DNA from: Candidatus Pseudoruminococcus merdavium
GTDB lineage: Bacteria > Bacillota > Clostridia > Oscillospirales > Ruminococcaceae
Assembly: GCA_904419745.1 (NCBI GenBank)
Contig: CAJFSS010000001.1
Coordinates: 1 to 64,000, forward strand
Length of the DNA: 64,000 nucleotides
Direction: 5' to 3'
A program made the translations under genes and the position numbers. Under the pieces are notes generated by a model. That model was not told where the DNA came from and did not search any database. It saw only the letters and a list, made by a program, of their open reading frames with translations. Positions 26,396 to 34,989 of the stretch are shown here, in pieces. Every line of letters starts with the position of its first letter. Position 1 is the stretch's first letter.

Positions 26396-26424
26396 TTATA
26401 ACCTGTGTTTATAAAAAATGCAAT
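26396..26424 (-). promoter_or_regulatory. sigma-A promoter of 6S RNA
   Basis: On the minus strand TTGCAT (26424-26419), 17-bp spacer, TATAAT (26401-26396). Transcription would start near 26389. Confidence 0.8.
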
Positions 26425-26448
26425 AAGGTTTTGCCTTAATTTGAAAAG

Positions 26449-26751
26449 TTATTGTTGAATATCATAGAGGTCGGAGAGACGATCCATAAAAAGTTCGGAG
26501 ACATTGTTAAATTCATCCTCATCTTCGATTGCCTCTAAATATTCTTCTCCGTTTTCTTCCATTACTTTCAGGACAACAAGCTCTCCATCGTCCTCCAGGG
26601 AGTCCGCCGGGTTATCGTATACTGGAATCAGGGCCACATACTCGCTGCCTTCTAATTCCAGGCTGTCTACAAATTCAAATTCGTGTTCGTTGCCTTCTTC
26701 GTCCATCAGGGAGATGAGGTTTGGCCCGAATTCGGTGTTCTGATCTGCCAT
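26449..26751 (-). CDS. DUF1292 family protein (YrzB-like)
   Basis: 100 aa, very acidic. The typical pattern is a beta-rich start (NLISLMDEEGNEHEFEFVD), then SEYVALIPV and EYLEAIEDEDEFNNV. The family is widespread in Firmicutes, often by the ruvX/mreB-type alaS-yrrL-yrzB genes; its function is unknown. Here it stands alone, next to 6S RNA. Ribosome site CGGAGGA. Confidence 0.85.
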   Translation of the reverse strand: MADQNTEFGPNLISLMDEEGNEHEFEFVDSLELEGSEYVALIPVYDNPADSLEDDGELVVLKVMEENGEEYLEAIEDEDEFNNVSELFMDRLSDLYDIQQ

Positions 26752-26990
26752 GTTGAATCCTCCGATCCGTTTTAAACAGTTTTTTCAATCAACTCGGTAC
26801 AGTGGTTTTCATTGTACTAGGATTCTCCGGCAAAGTCAATGAAAACATCCCAAACAGAGTATTTCCAAATGGTAAAGTTTTTATATAGTAGACAAAAAAG
26901 GGCAAAGTGCTCTCAACTTAAAAACATTTTTATTGCTCAATTCTGTTTTATATATATTATATTTTTTTTAAAAAAAGTTTTGAAAAAGTA

Positions 26991-27019
26991 TTGACATTAT
27001 CCATATTGGGTGGTATAGT
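26991..27019 (+). promoter_or_regulatory. Strong sigma-A promoter of a long noncoding transcript
   Basis: TTGACA, 17-bp spacer, TATAGT, preceded by an A/T-rich stretch that could be an UP element. Start predicted near 27026. Confidence 0.75.
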
Positions 27020-27025
27020 ATAAAT

Positions 27026-27824
27026 GTAATCAAGAGAAGGTACTTCAGAAAAACAAAACCTAGATGAAACGCCAATGAGAGCAAAGGGTTTATGATGAGT
27101 TTATCAGTGAACCGTGGTTTTGCAAAGTCGAGAAGTATCGGTATCGTAAGAAAGGCAGATGAGTCCCATGGCAAGTGAAGAGCAGCAGTTTCCCGTATGT
27201 TCCATGATGACGATGGGACATACACCGGTCAAAGCGTGACAAAATCCGGTCATCAGTAACAAATGTCAGCCGTTCTTATTTCTTGACGAGAGGGAATTTC
27301 GAGAACGATAAAACAGATGAAACTGACAAATGGGTTTGTAACCAGAATAAAGATAATCGTGTTGTTGCGTAAGACAAGAAAAATTGAATAGGGAATAGAA
27401 TTCCAAACTCCAATTATTTGGTGTGAATCTGCACAAAAAGTGGTTTCCTGAAAAAACAGTTTCGAAGTACTGAAATCCGGGGATAGACCACCAAACCAAA
27501 TGTCAGTAGATATCTTGATAGGTTAAGCTGTAAAAAGCATCACCATAGAAAGAATAATTCATGCTGATATGAAAGGTGATTCCAATGGAAGTTTTAATTT
27601 CCTGATTCCTTTTCAAAAGAAGAGAAAATATGGGATCTCCAAGTTGCCAAAAAACGATTCATTTTTCTGTCATCCAATAGAGTTTGTAACTCTCTAACCA
27701 ATGTGTGGAAAAAATATAGCAGGAAATGATATCAGAAAGGTACGGTTTCGTGTAGTATGCCAGATCAGATGAGATGAGGCCACAGTGGTAAGAAAAATTA
27801 CTGCTGTGACCTCATTGTTTTGTT
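27026..27824 (+). ncRNA. Candidate large structured RNA, about 800 nt
   Basis: The unit has its own promoter and terminator but no + strand ORF of 60 codons or more. Stable local structure is visible: GTATGTTCCAT/ATGGGACATAC (27195-27223, 11 bp with one GU), GGTT..TGAT/ATCA..AACC (27087-27113), and ATTTGGT near 27415 pairing with ACCAAAT near 27495 to close a domain of about 90 nt. It is not tmRNA, RNase P or SRP RNA by any signature I know. Size and loneliness recall the big ornate RNAs of Firmicutes (ROOL, GOLLD, OLE), but I cannot assign it to one. Confidence 0.6.
27775..27824 (+). terminator. Terminator of the long noncoding transcript
   Basis: TGAGG-CACAG-TAA arms pair with TTA-CTGTG-CCTCA (minor mismatches) around GAAAAA, then TTGTTTTGTT. 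Confidence 0.75.
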
Positions 27825-27852
27825 CATAAAAAATTCAGAGTGGAAATGATAG

Positions 27853-27880
27853 AATCCCTTGTTTCAAGGGATTTTTTTCG
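27853..27880 (+). terminator. Second terminator 30 nt downstream
   Basis: AATCCCTTG/CAAGGGATT with a 3-nt loop and seven T. A back-up terminator for the noncoding unit. 27881-28089 holds no credible gene. Confidence 0.85.
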
Positions 27881-28089
27881 ATATAATAAAAATTGTTGGC
27901 TTTATTCAGATTTTTCTAAAAAATCTAGGAATTTGCAAAAATTACAGCTTTCTTTGCGAAATGTGCGGAGAAAGCCGAAATGAAAAAGCATTGAAAATAC
28001 TTTTTCATGGAGCCTCCGGATCTTTTTCCGGAAAACCGTTGTGGCGGTTTGCATGAACATTTTGTAAGAATGGAGTATGATGAACACGT

Positions 28090-28824
28090 ATGAAACGCAA
28101 AATAGCCAGTATTATGGCAGGGCTTCTCTCAGTAGTGATGCTATTGACCATTTCGGGCTGCGGCATTGAAGCAGAAAATCCGATTTTGGATGCTGATATT
28201 GAGTTTATTCAGTTCGAAGAACCGGAAGAGGGAGCGCCAATTGCAACGATTGACACTACCTATGGTGATATCACAGTCGTCTTGTATCCGGAGGAAGCGC
28301 CAAACGCGGTGGAAAATTTTCTTACCCTTGCACAGCAAGGGTATTATGATGGGACCTGTGTGTTTTCCCTGATGTCCGCACCGGACGGGGCGTTCCTTGC
28401 GGGGACGGAAGATAAAAAAGGAAAAACTGCTACGAGTATTTTTGATGGTAAAGATTTTAATTACGAGCTTTCTCCGAGTCTCTGGTCTTACGCAGGGGCA
28501 CTGGGTTCAATCAGTACCAAGGATAAGAAAGCGAGCAGCCGGTTTTTTATTGTCAGTGATGGAGAGGTCCCACAGGACATGCTGGACAAAATGGTAGAGG
28601 CTAATTATCCGCAAAAGGTCATCGACAAATTTGCAGAAGTTGGCGGTGCTCCTCTTTATTCCCGCCTGTATACTATTTATGGACAGGTCATTGACGGGAT
28701 GGATGTGGTCAATAAAATCGTAGCGTCGGATAAAAATGAGAATAATGTCCCGGTGGATGATATTATCATCAATACGATTACTGTGGGAGAATATCACAGA
28801 GAAGAAGCTGTCGCTTCGGAGTAG
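28090..28824 (+). CDS. Cyclophilin-type lipoprotein with degenerate active site
   Basis: 244 aa. Lipobox ISGC (Cys about residue 24) and a cyclophilin domain (IDTTYGDITVVLYPEEAPNAVENFL, seen in part; QQGYYDGT; YGQVIDGMDVVNKI). The catalytic stretch that normally reads FHRVI.DFMIQ(G)GDP is replaced by VFSLMSAPDGAFLAG, so the key Arg and Gln are gone, and SRFFIV keeps only part of the usual SQFFI. It is therefore probably not an active prolyl isomerase but may bind proteins outside the cell. It forms a tandem pair with the intact paralogue 9 nt downstream. Confidence 0.88.
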   Translation: MKRKIASIMAGLLSVVMLLTISGCGIEAENPILDADIEFIQFEEPEEGAPIATIDTTYGDITVVLYPEEAPNAVENFLTLAQQGYYDGTCVFSLMSAPDGAFLAGTEDKKGKTATSIFDGKDFNYELSPSLWSYAGALGSISTKDKKASSRFFIVSDGEVPQDMLDKMVEANYPQKVIDKFAEVGGAPLYSRLYTIYGQVIDGMDVVNKIVASDKNENNVPVDDIIINTITVGEYHREEAVASE

Positions 28825-28833
28825 GAGATGCTG

Positions 28834-29607
28834 ATGAAACAACGATTGATAGCCCTTGCATTGGGCGTATGCCTCTTGAGTGGGATTTTGACTGGATGCG
28901 GTGAGAAGGAAACGGTTTCCTCCACACCAATTGGAGAAGATGGTTTAAAAGAAATTGGAACGATTGCAGTGGATGAATCCAAACGGGAAAATAAACTGGA
29001 AGGGGAGACGGAACTCCGACAGTTTCAAGCGCCAAAATCCGGGGATACAGTTGCCGTAATGCAAACCAGCAAGGGAACCATTAAAATTGTCCTTTATCCG
29101 GATGTTGCTCCAAAAGCAGTGGAAAATTTTGTAACACTGGCAAGACAAGGTTATTATGACGGCGTCACTTTTCACCGTGTGATCAAGGATTTTATGATCC
29201 AGTCCGGGGATCCCACAGGAACAGGGCGCGGGGGAGAAAGCGCTTTTGGAGAAGATTTTGAGGATGAATTCTCGTTGGATCTCTACAATTTCCGCGGAGC
29301 CCTTTCTATGGCAAATACGGGAGAGCCAGGTTCCAATTCCAGTCAGTTTTTTATTGTTCAGGCAGGAGCGGACACCATGCAGGAAAGCGTATTTTCTTCC
29401 AATGCGGGATTATATACCCAGGATATTCTGAATGCCTATATGGAAGTTGGCGGGACACCATGGCTTGACCAGAAACATACTGTATTTGGGCAGGTTTATG
29501 AGGGAATGGATGTTGTTGATAAACTTGCAAATGTTTCCCAGGATGAAAATGGTACGCCAGCGAAAGCGGATACCATTGAAAGTGTCAATATTTATACTGT
29601 GCAATAG
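28834..29607 (+). CDS. Peptidyl-prolyl cis-trans isomerase lipoprotein
   Basis: 257 aa. Lipobox LTGC (Cys about residue 20), linker, then a full cyclophilin domain: TFHRVIKDFMIQSGDPTGTG with catalytic Arg, FRGALSMANTGEPGSNSSQ and FFIV. An extension (AYMEVGGTPWLDQ) before HTVFGQVYEGMDVVD is shared with the upstream paralogue, so the pair arose by duplication. It should help fold exported proteins. Start ATG 28834 has TAGGAGA 5 nt upstream; ATG 28828 is an alternative. Confidence 0.92.
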   Translation: MKQRLIALALGVCLLSGILTGCGEKETVSSTPIGEDGLKEIGTIAVDESKRENKLEGETELRQFQAPKSGDTVAVMQTSKGTIKIVLYPDVAPKAVENFVTLARQGYYDGVTFHRVIKDFMIQSGDPTGTGRGGESAFGEDFEDEFSLDLYNFRGALSMANTGEPGSNSSQFFIVQAGADTMQESVFSSNAGLYTQDILNAYMEVGGTPWLDQKHTVFGQVYEGMDVVDKLANVSQDENGTPAKADTIESVNIYTVQ

Positions 29608-29618
29608 AAGGTAATTCA

Positions 29619-29662
29619 TAAAAGAGAGCCGGAAGACGATCAGTCTTCCGGCTCTCTTTTTG
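29619..29662. terminator. Bidirectional terminator
   Basis: AAAAGAGAGCCGGAAGAC and complement, 18-bp stem with a 5-nt loop, between convergent genes. Confidence 0.92.
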
Positions 29663-29669
29663 ATGGGGA

Positions 29670-30917
29670 TCAAACCAGTTTTTCTTTCTGAAAAAGGAAA
29701 TGAACAGGCAAACCATTTTGTTTTTCCTGAGAGATTTCTCCCTGGATCAGTGGAAGGAGATATTCAAATCCCTCTTCGTTGATAAAAGTTCCATTCTGAC
29801 ATATCCATTTTTCCGGGAATGTTTTTTCCTGGAAAGCCACCATACCAATGTCACAGGAGGAAATGGAAACCTGATAGGGCTGATTGGAAAGGCGTTTAAA
29901 AACCATCATTTTTCCAGTCTCCCCTGCAAGCGCTGCTTGGACAGCCTTTTGCCCAATCAGGCGCGCTTCGTCCAAATCTGTTTTGGAAGCGAGATGGGCG
30001 CTGCAACGTTGAGGAACATTGAGTTCGATAGAACGGACTTTACAGCCGATATGTTCTGTCACCAGTTCCTCCAAGTATTTGCCAATACCAGCAAGATATT
30101 TGTGACCAAAAGCATCTGTTTTTCCGCTCTGATTGGATTCCGCGGCATATTTTCCATCCGGCGTACGTACGCCTTCTGAGACGGCAACAATGACCGCTTT
30201 ATGTTTTTCGTGTTCCCTGGTGACGTCCTCAAGGAATTTTTCAAAAGAAAAGGGGACTTCCGGCAGATAAATGAGATGAGGGGCATGCTCTCCCAGATAC
30301 CGGGGCAGACAGGAAGCGGCAGTTAACCAACCGGCATTGCGCCCCATAATTTCAACAATGGTTACAGACTGTACATTATAAACTTCGCTGTCCCGGATGA
30401 TTTCCTGCATGGAAGTTGCGATGAATTTTGCAGCACTGCCAAAGCCAGGGGTGTGATCGGTGACGGGCAAATCGTTGTCAATGGTTTTGGGCACCCCAAT
30501 GACCCGGATATCCTTTCCGCGTTCAGAAAAATAAAGGGAAAGTTTGTGCGCCGTGTCCATGGAATCATTTCCACCAATGTAGAAAAAACAGCTGACATGG
30601 TATTCTTCAAAAATTTGTTCTATTTGAGCATAAATTTCTTTTGCTTCCGTGGAACCGGGCACGGGCATCCGGTAACGGCAGGAACCAAGCGCCATAGCAG
30701 GTGTACAGGCAAGCAAATCAAGGGCATGTTTGTCCGCCAATTGTTCACCCAAATTAATAATACGGCGGGAGAGCAGCCCTTCTACTCCATTCAGCGCACC
30801 ATAAATATGATCAAATTGTCCACTGTTTTTTCCGGCCTCTACAATCCCGGCAAGGGAAGCGTTGATAGCTGTAGTGGGTCCGCCAGACTGTGCAATCATT
30901 AGATTTTTCTGTGACAT
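29670..30917 (-). CDS. pfp: 6-phosphofructokinase, PPi-dependent type
   Basis: 415 aa, longer than bacterial ATP-PFK (about 320). N-terminal IAQSGGPTTAINASLAG, YIGGNDSMDTAHKL, GVPKTIDNDLPVTDHTPGFG, VEIMGRNAGWL. The Asp in GGNDS (Gly in ATP enzymes) and the Lys in PKTIDND (Gly in ATP enzymes) are the two residues that mark PPi use. It would phosphorylate fructose-6-phosphate with pyrophosphate, reversibly, saving ATP. Ribosome site AAAGGAGG. It stands alone. Confidence 0.9.
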   Translation of the reverse strand: MSQKNLMIAQSGGPTTAINASLAGIVEAGKNSGQFDHIYGALNGVEGLLSRRIINLGEQLADKHALDLLACTPAMALGSCRYRMPVPGSTEAKEIYAQIEQIFEEYHVSCFFYIGGNDSMDTAHKLSLYFSERGKDIRVIGVPKTIDNDLPVTDHTPGFGSAAKFIATSMQEIIRDSEVYNVQSVTIVEIMGRNAGWLTAASCLPRYLGEHAPHLIYLPEVPFSFEKFLEDVTREHEKHKAVIVAVSEGVRTPDGKYAAESNQSGKTDAFGHKYLAGIGKYLEELVTEHIGCKVRSIELNVPQRCSAHLASKTDLDEARLIGQKAVQAALAGETGKMMVFKRLSNQPYQVSISSCDIGMVAFQEKTFPEKWICQNGTFINEEGFEYLLPLIQGEISQEKQNGLPVHFLFQKEKLV

Positions 30918-30995
30918 GGTATCCTCCTTTAATCCTTTACCGGACGGATTGGGACTGTCCGGAATTTTAATCTTCTCAAGTACTGAATCATTTGG

Positions 30996-31868
30996 TTAGG
31001 GGTAAATTTCCTTTGCATTTTTTGGAAGGGAATAGACGTGCAGAAAATAGTGAAAGCTGGCATCTGCTTCCTGCACATTGTAACAAAATCCGAGTTTTTG
31101 AGCAACATACCTTGCAGTTTTATGGAACAGGTAGCACATGGAGATAGCCGCCTGCCAGCATTCTTCAATTTTGGCAGAGCAATAAGTGGAAAGATAATCT
31201 TCCCAGTCTTGCCGGGGCACAAAACGGTGTAGATATTTTCCGCTTTTTCCAATACTGCAGGAAAAATCTGTCCGGATACCTGCTTTCCAGGATAACACTC
31301 GGAGGAGCTCATCCCGGATCAATGCCAGCATATCCTGTGCATAGGGGATCTCCTGTCTCCACAGGCCCTTTCCCACATTGTTCAGGCACCACCAAAATTC
31401 ATTACAGGTATCGGCAAACTGTTTTTCTGTAGGCTGTTTGACAAAAAAGTCCGCGTCTGTAGGAGGAGGCATTTGTGGAAGACACCCGTCTTTATCCAAT
31501 AAAATGACGCATAGCCTGTCCTTTTTTATTTCTTTCTGGGAGAACTCGATCCTCTGTACATGCAAATCCAGCCGGTTGCCGTCGGTAAATTGCATCAGCC
31601 ATCCATAGCAATCATGTGGATTGGAGGGATATTCACCGTTTTCTTCTGGATATTGCATATAAAGGCGCTTGCCAAACCGATCAATCCAGCTTTTATCCTG
31701 TTGGAAAGATTCCGTTTCCTGCACAACATATACAATGTCATAGTCTTGAAAAATATCCTTATCCGCATTCGGGTTTGTTCTGGAACCATTCATATAGACA
31801 GCCCGGATACGTTTGTCCTCTTTTGCTGTCGAGAGGATCAGTTGCATCATTTCCGTATCAGTACGCAT
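30996..31868 (-). CDS. ANT(6)-like aminoglycoside 6-adenylyltransferase
   Basis: 290 aa of the streptomycin adenylyltransferase (AadE/AadK) family. The nucleotidyltransferase motif is MNGSRTNPNADKDIFQDYDI; WLMQFTDGNRLDLHV and WWCLNNVGKGLWRQEIPYA are conserved in the family. It would adenylate streptomycin. Chromosomal position without mobile DNA suggests an intrinsic, AadK-like gene; activity and substrate are not provable from sequence. Ribosome site TAGGAGG. Confidence 0.88.
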   Translation of the reverse strand: MRTDTEMMQLILSTAKEDKRIRAVYMNGSRTNPNADKDIFQDYDIVYVVQETESFQQDKSWIDRFGKRLYMQYPEENGEYPSNPHDCYGWLMQFTDGNRLDLHVQRIEFSQKEIKKDRLCVILLDKDGCLPQMPPPTDADFFVKQPTEKQFADTCNEFWWCLNNVGKGLWRQEIPYAQDMLALIRDELLRVLSWKAGIRTDFSCSIGKSGKYLHRFVPRQDWEDYLSTYCSAKIEECWQAAISMCYLFHKTARYVAQKLGFCYNVQEADASFHYFLHVYSLPKNAKEIYP

Positions 31869-32215
31869 TGTTTTCCTCCTATCAGAAATGGGGGATCAAG
31901 ATGGTGGATAACTGTAAAAGTACACAAACGACAACTGCCGATTCCCAGAAATGCAAACCATCGCCTTGTTATGTTACTGTCTTTCCTATTCTGTTTTTAT
32001 AAGGATATGGTACATCCAAAGCTCAGGCACATATCTAACATGGGAACCAGATGTATATTTTATTATACCATGTTGGCTTTCCAACAGGCAAGGAATGGGA
32101 TTCCAAAACAAGCGGGAAAGGATTGGGAAAAGAGACAGAAATAGCGAATAGCAAAAACAGACATAATCCCATCATTTTTGTTGTAATATTTTTATCGGAA
32201 ATTTGATTAGGTCCC

Positions 32216-32244
32216 TTGCCTTTTCAGGACGCTCTTCCTATAAT
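32216..32244 (+). promoter_or_regulatory. sigma-A promoter of the YitT gene
   Basis: TTGCCT, 17 bp, TATAAT, 35 bp before the ATG. The rest of the gap 31869-32215 shows nothing I can name. Confidence 0.7.
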
Positions 32245-32279
32245 AAAGGAACTAAATTCATCCGAGGGGAGTACCTCAT

Positions 32280-33161
32280 ATGGTTTACGGAAAATCAAGT
32301 AAGCAGAAAAAAATCCAAAAGCTTATGATATCTCTGGGTTGTGTCATCCTGTCCGCTGTTGTAATGGCTGTCAACATCAAATCATTTGTCCGGGCGGGGG
32401 ATCTGTTTCCAGGCGGGTTTACTGGATTAACTGTTTTAATTCAGCGGATTTGTCAGGAATATTTCCATTTTGAAATTTCCTATACTCTGGTAAATGTCAT
32501 ATTAAATGCGGTACCGGCGGTGATTGGGTATAAAACGATAGGAAAAAAATTCACTTTCTATTCCCTGCTGATGGTGGTGCTGTCCGGTATTTTTGTCGAT
32601 ATTTTTCCGAATATTTCCATTACTTCGGACAGGTTGTTGGTATCCGTTTTTGGTGGCATTATCAATGGGTTTGCAATCAGCATTGCCTTACATGGAAAGG
32701 CCAGCAGCGGGGGGACAGATTTTATTGCCGTATATCTTTCCAATAAATTCAACGGATCGTCTTGGGGAACCGTTTTTGTTTTAAATGCGGTCATGCTGAC
32801 TGTAGCCGGCCTTTTGTTTGGATGGGAAGCGGCCTTGTATTCGATTATTTTCCAGTTTGTCTCCACCAATATCATCAACTACGTCCATAAGGAGTACTCC
32901 AAAGTTACGCTGAATGTTTTCACTTCTCAGCCAAATGTATTGATAAAACCACTGATGAAATTTACTCATCATGCGGTGACAAGGTTTGAAGGGGTGGGGT
33001 GTTATTCCGGAAAGCCAAAAACCATGTTATATGTCGTGGTGGGAAAAGACGAAGTGAAGGAGATTGTGCAGTTTATCCGCCAATATGATGACAAGGCATT
33101 TATCAATATCCTGAAATCGGATGGATTGGATGGGCGCTTTTATCATGAGCCAATGGAATAA
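32280..33161 (+). CDS. YitT family membrane protein
   Basis: 293 aa: five or so membrane helices (DUF161; AGDLFPGGFTGLTVLIQR, ASSGGTDFIAVYLSNK are typical) followed by a cytoplasmic C-terminal DUF2179 domain (GVGCYSGKPKTMLYVVV, KDEVKEIVQFIR). Widespread in Firmicutes; a transport role is supposed but not proven. GAGGGGA precedes the ATG. Confidence 0.92.
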   Translation: MVYGKSSKQKKIQKLMISLGCVILSAVVMAVNIKSFVRAGDLFPGGFTGLTVLIQRICQEYFHFEISYTLVNVILNAVPAVIGYKTIGKKFTFYSLLMVVLSGIFVDIFPNISITSDRLLVSVFGGIINGFAISIALHGKASSGGTDFIAVYLSNKFNGSSWGTVFVLNAVMLTVAGLLFGWEAALYSIIFQFVSTNIINYVHKEYSKVTLNVFTSQPNVLIKPLMKFTHHAVTRFEGVGCYSGKPKTMLYVVVGKDEVKEIVQFIRQYDDKAFINILKSDGLDGRFYHEPME

Positions 33162-33169
33162 ATCATATT

Positions 33170-33212
33170 ACAACAGGGGCATACGCATCCGGCGTGCGCC
33201 CCTGTTGTTTAT
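33170..33212 (+). terminator. Terminator after the YitT gene
   Basis: CAACAGGGGC and complement with a 17-nt loop that itself can pair, then a T-rich tail. Confidence 0.8.
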
Positions 33213-33316
33213 TTCATAATAATTTTTGTGGTATTGAATGTAGACAACAAAGGTGGTGCAGACTTATTTTAGATTGAACCCTTTTGTTTTTGGCAAGAGA
33301 AAGGATAGGGCAGATT

Positions 33317-33565
33317 GTGAAAAGGGATTTTCATGTTACAGCGGCGCAGGGATTTGTTCTCTTGTTCCAAGTAGGGGCGGGAATTGCAGTTCCTCTGTTA
33401 CTATGTGTTTGTGGAGCAGATTATCTGAGAAAACAATTATCCATAGGTTCCTGGTTGATTGTTACAGGTATTTTACTTGGGATTGCCGGAGGGATGCTGA
33501 ACACTTACCTGATAGTGCGCAAAGCCTTTCGGCAGTGGAACAGAGATGGGGGGAGAAAACGATGA
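33317..33565 (+). CDS. atpZ: ATP synthase accessory protein AtpZ-like
   Basis: 82 aa with two membrane helices (QGFVLLFQVGAGIAVPLLL; LIVTGILLGIAGGMLNTYLI). AtpZ/AtpI-type small proteins occur at the head of atp operons, especially Na+ and divalent-cation linked ones, and assist rotor assembly. GTG 33317 with AAAGGATAGGG upstream is the best start; the open frame back to 33284 (TTG) has no ribosome site. Overlaps atpI by ATGA. Confidence 0.75.
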   Translation: MKRDFHVTAAQGFVLLFQVGAGIAVPLLLCVCGADYLRKQLSIGSWLIVTGILLGIAGGMLNTYLIVRKAFRQWNRDGGRKR

Positions 33566-33936
33566 AAGCGATCCGTCAGGATCTGTATTTTTTGGCGATA
33601 GGCTGCGCTGTATTGGATGGTATCCTGTTGGTAGTGGCGGCCTGCTTGGGATTGTTTTCAATTTCTCTTATGGTTTCTGTTCTGGTATCCAGTCTGTTTT
33701 CCCTGTTTCATCTTGTGTTATTATTCAGTCATTTAAAAAAATCCTTGCTGAAATCTCCCTTGGGGGCAAGACGGCGCGCGATGGGAAATTTTCTGATGCG
33801 CATGGGCATTTTGGCAGTATTTCTCTCTTTAGGACTTACTTTTTTTCCGTTTTATGCGTTGGGAATAATCCTTCCGTTGCTGTTCCCAAAACTTGTCCTA
33901 TCTATCCGTTTGATAATACAAAAGAAAGAAAGTTAG
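33562..33936 (+). CDS. atpI: ATP synthase subunit I
   Basis: 124-aa protein with four membrane helices, beginning MKAIRQDLYFLAIG. In Na+ ATPases AtpI helps form the c-ring. The start ATG overlaps the atpZ stop. The frame is open further upstream to 33253 but that part overlaps atpZ and is not coding. Confidence 0.8.
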   Translation: MKAIRQDLYFLAIGCAVLDGILLVVAACLGLFSISLMVSVLVSSLFSLFHLVLLFSHLKKSLLKSPLGARRRAMGNFLMRMGILAVFLSLGLTFFPFYALGIILPLLFPKLVLSIRLIIQKKES

Positions 33937-33939
33937 AGT

Positions 33940-34647
33940 ATGGATATTACAATTGAAGGCCCGAAAGTTCTATTTACGATCCCGGTTTTGGGTGGGATTT
34001 CGGTGACAGAAACCATTGTCAACATGTGGATTGTCATGGCTTTTATTGCTTTCCTGTGCAAATTTCTCACCTGGAAGATGAAAAAAATTCCCAAGGGGAA
34101 GCAGGTTCTGGCTGAACTCTATGTGACCTATGTCTATCAAATGGTACGTGAGACAATGGGGAAACAAAAAGAATCCTTTGCCCCTTATCTTGGCACTTTA
34201 TTTTTATTTTCCCTGTTTTCTTCCCTGAGCAGCCTGCTTGCACTTCGGCCGCCAACTGGGGATTTGAATACAGTGTTCGCCTGGGCGCTGATTACTTTTG
34301 TGATGATCCAGTATACGGGGATTCGCTCCAAGGGCGTAAAAGGATACCTGAAAGGGTTTGCGGAGCCAGTTGCTGTTATGCTTCCTATGAATGTGCTCAG
34401 TGAAGTAGCAAATCCTATTTCTATGAGTTTCCGTCATTTTGGAAACATTGCGTCTGGAATTGTCATTTCTGTACTGGTTTATGGCGCCTTGGGAGCGGCT
34501 TCTACCGCTCTGTGCAATTTCAACATCCCTTTTTTACAGCTTGGGCTGCCGGCGGTGCTCTCACTCTATTTTGATCTGTTTACGAGCGTCTTGCAGGCAT
34601 TTGTATTCTGCATGCTGACAATGGCATTTGTCAGCAACGCAGAATAG
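33940..34647 (+). CDS. atpB: ATP synthase subunit a
   Basis: 235 aa, polytopic. The second-last helix carries SMSFRHFGNIASG with the conserved Arg that faces the c-ring carboxylate. The N terminus is short (GPKVLFTIPVLGGISVTET), typical for clostridial a subunits. It forms the stator half-channels. It starts 3 nt after atpI. Confidence 0.94.
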   Translation: MDITIEGPKVLFTIPVLGGISVTETIVNMWIVMAFIAFLCKFLTWKMKKIPKGKQVLAELYVTYVYQMVRETMGKQKESFAPYLGTLFLFSLFSSLSSLLALRPPTGDLNTVFAWALITFVMIQYTGIRSKGVKGYLKGFAEPVAVMLPMNVLSEVANPISMSFRHFGNIASGIVISVLVYGALGAASTALCNFNIPFLQLGLPAVLSLYFDLFTSVLQAFVFCMLTMAFVSNAE

Positions 34648-34956
<309 letters not shown>

Positions 34957-34989
34957 TGGAAGTGGAAACAAGGAGAAGAAGGGAAAAAC

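Noticed and set aside
26968-27499. Minus-strand frames of 85 and 77 codons inside the noncoding unit
   Set aside because: No ribosome site, composition (Phe/Ser/Leu/Tyr) of a chance antisense reading, and the promoter and terminators point the other way.
27859-28056. 65-codon + frame before the first cyclophilin gene
   Set aside because: It starts inside a terminator stem, has no ribosome site and no recognisable protein.
31560-32144. 194-codon + frame opposite the adenylyltransferase
   Set aside because: Mostly antisense to a well supported gene; the rest is a gap without ribosome site.
33253-33561. N-terminal extension of the atpI frame
   Set aside because: Overlaps atpZ in another frame; real start ATG 33562 forms the usual ATGA junction.
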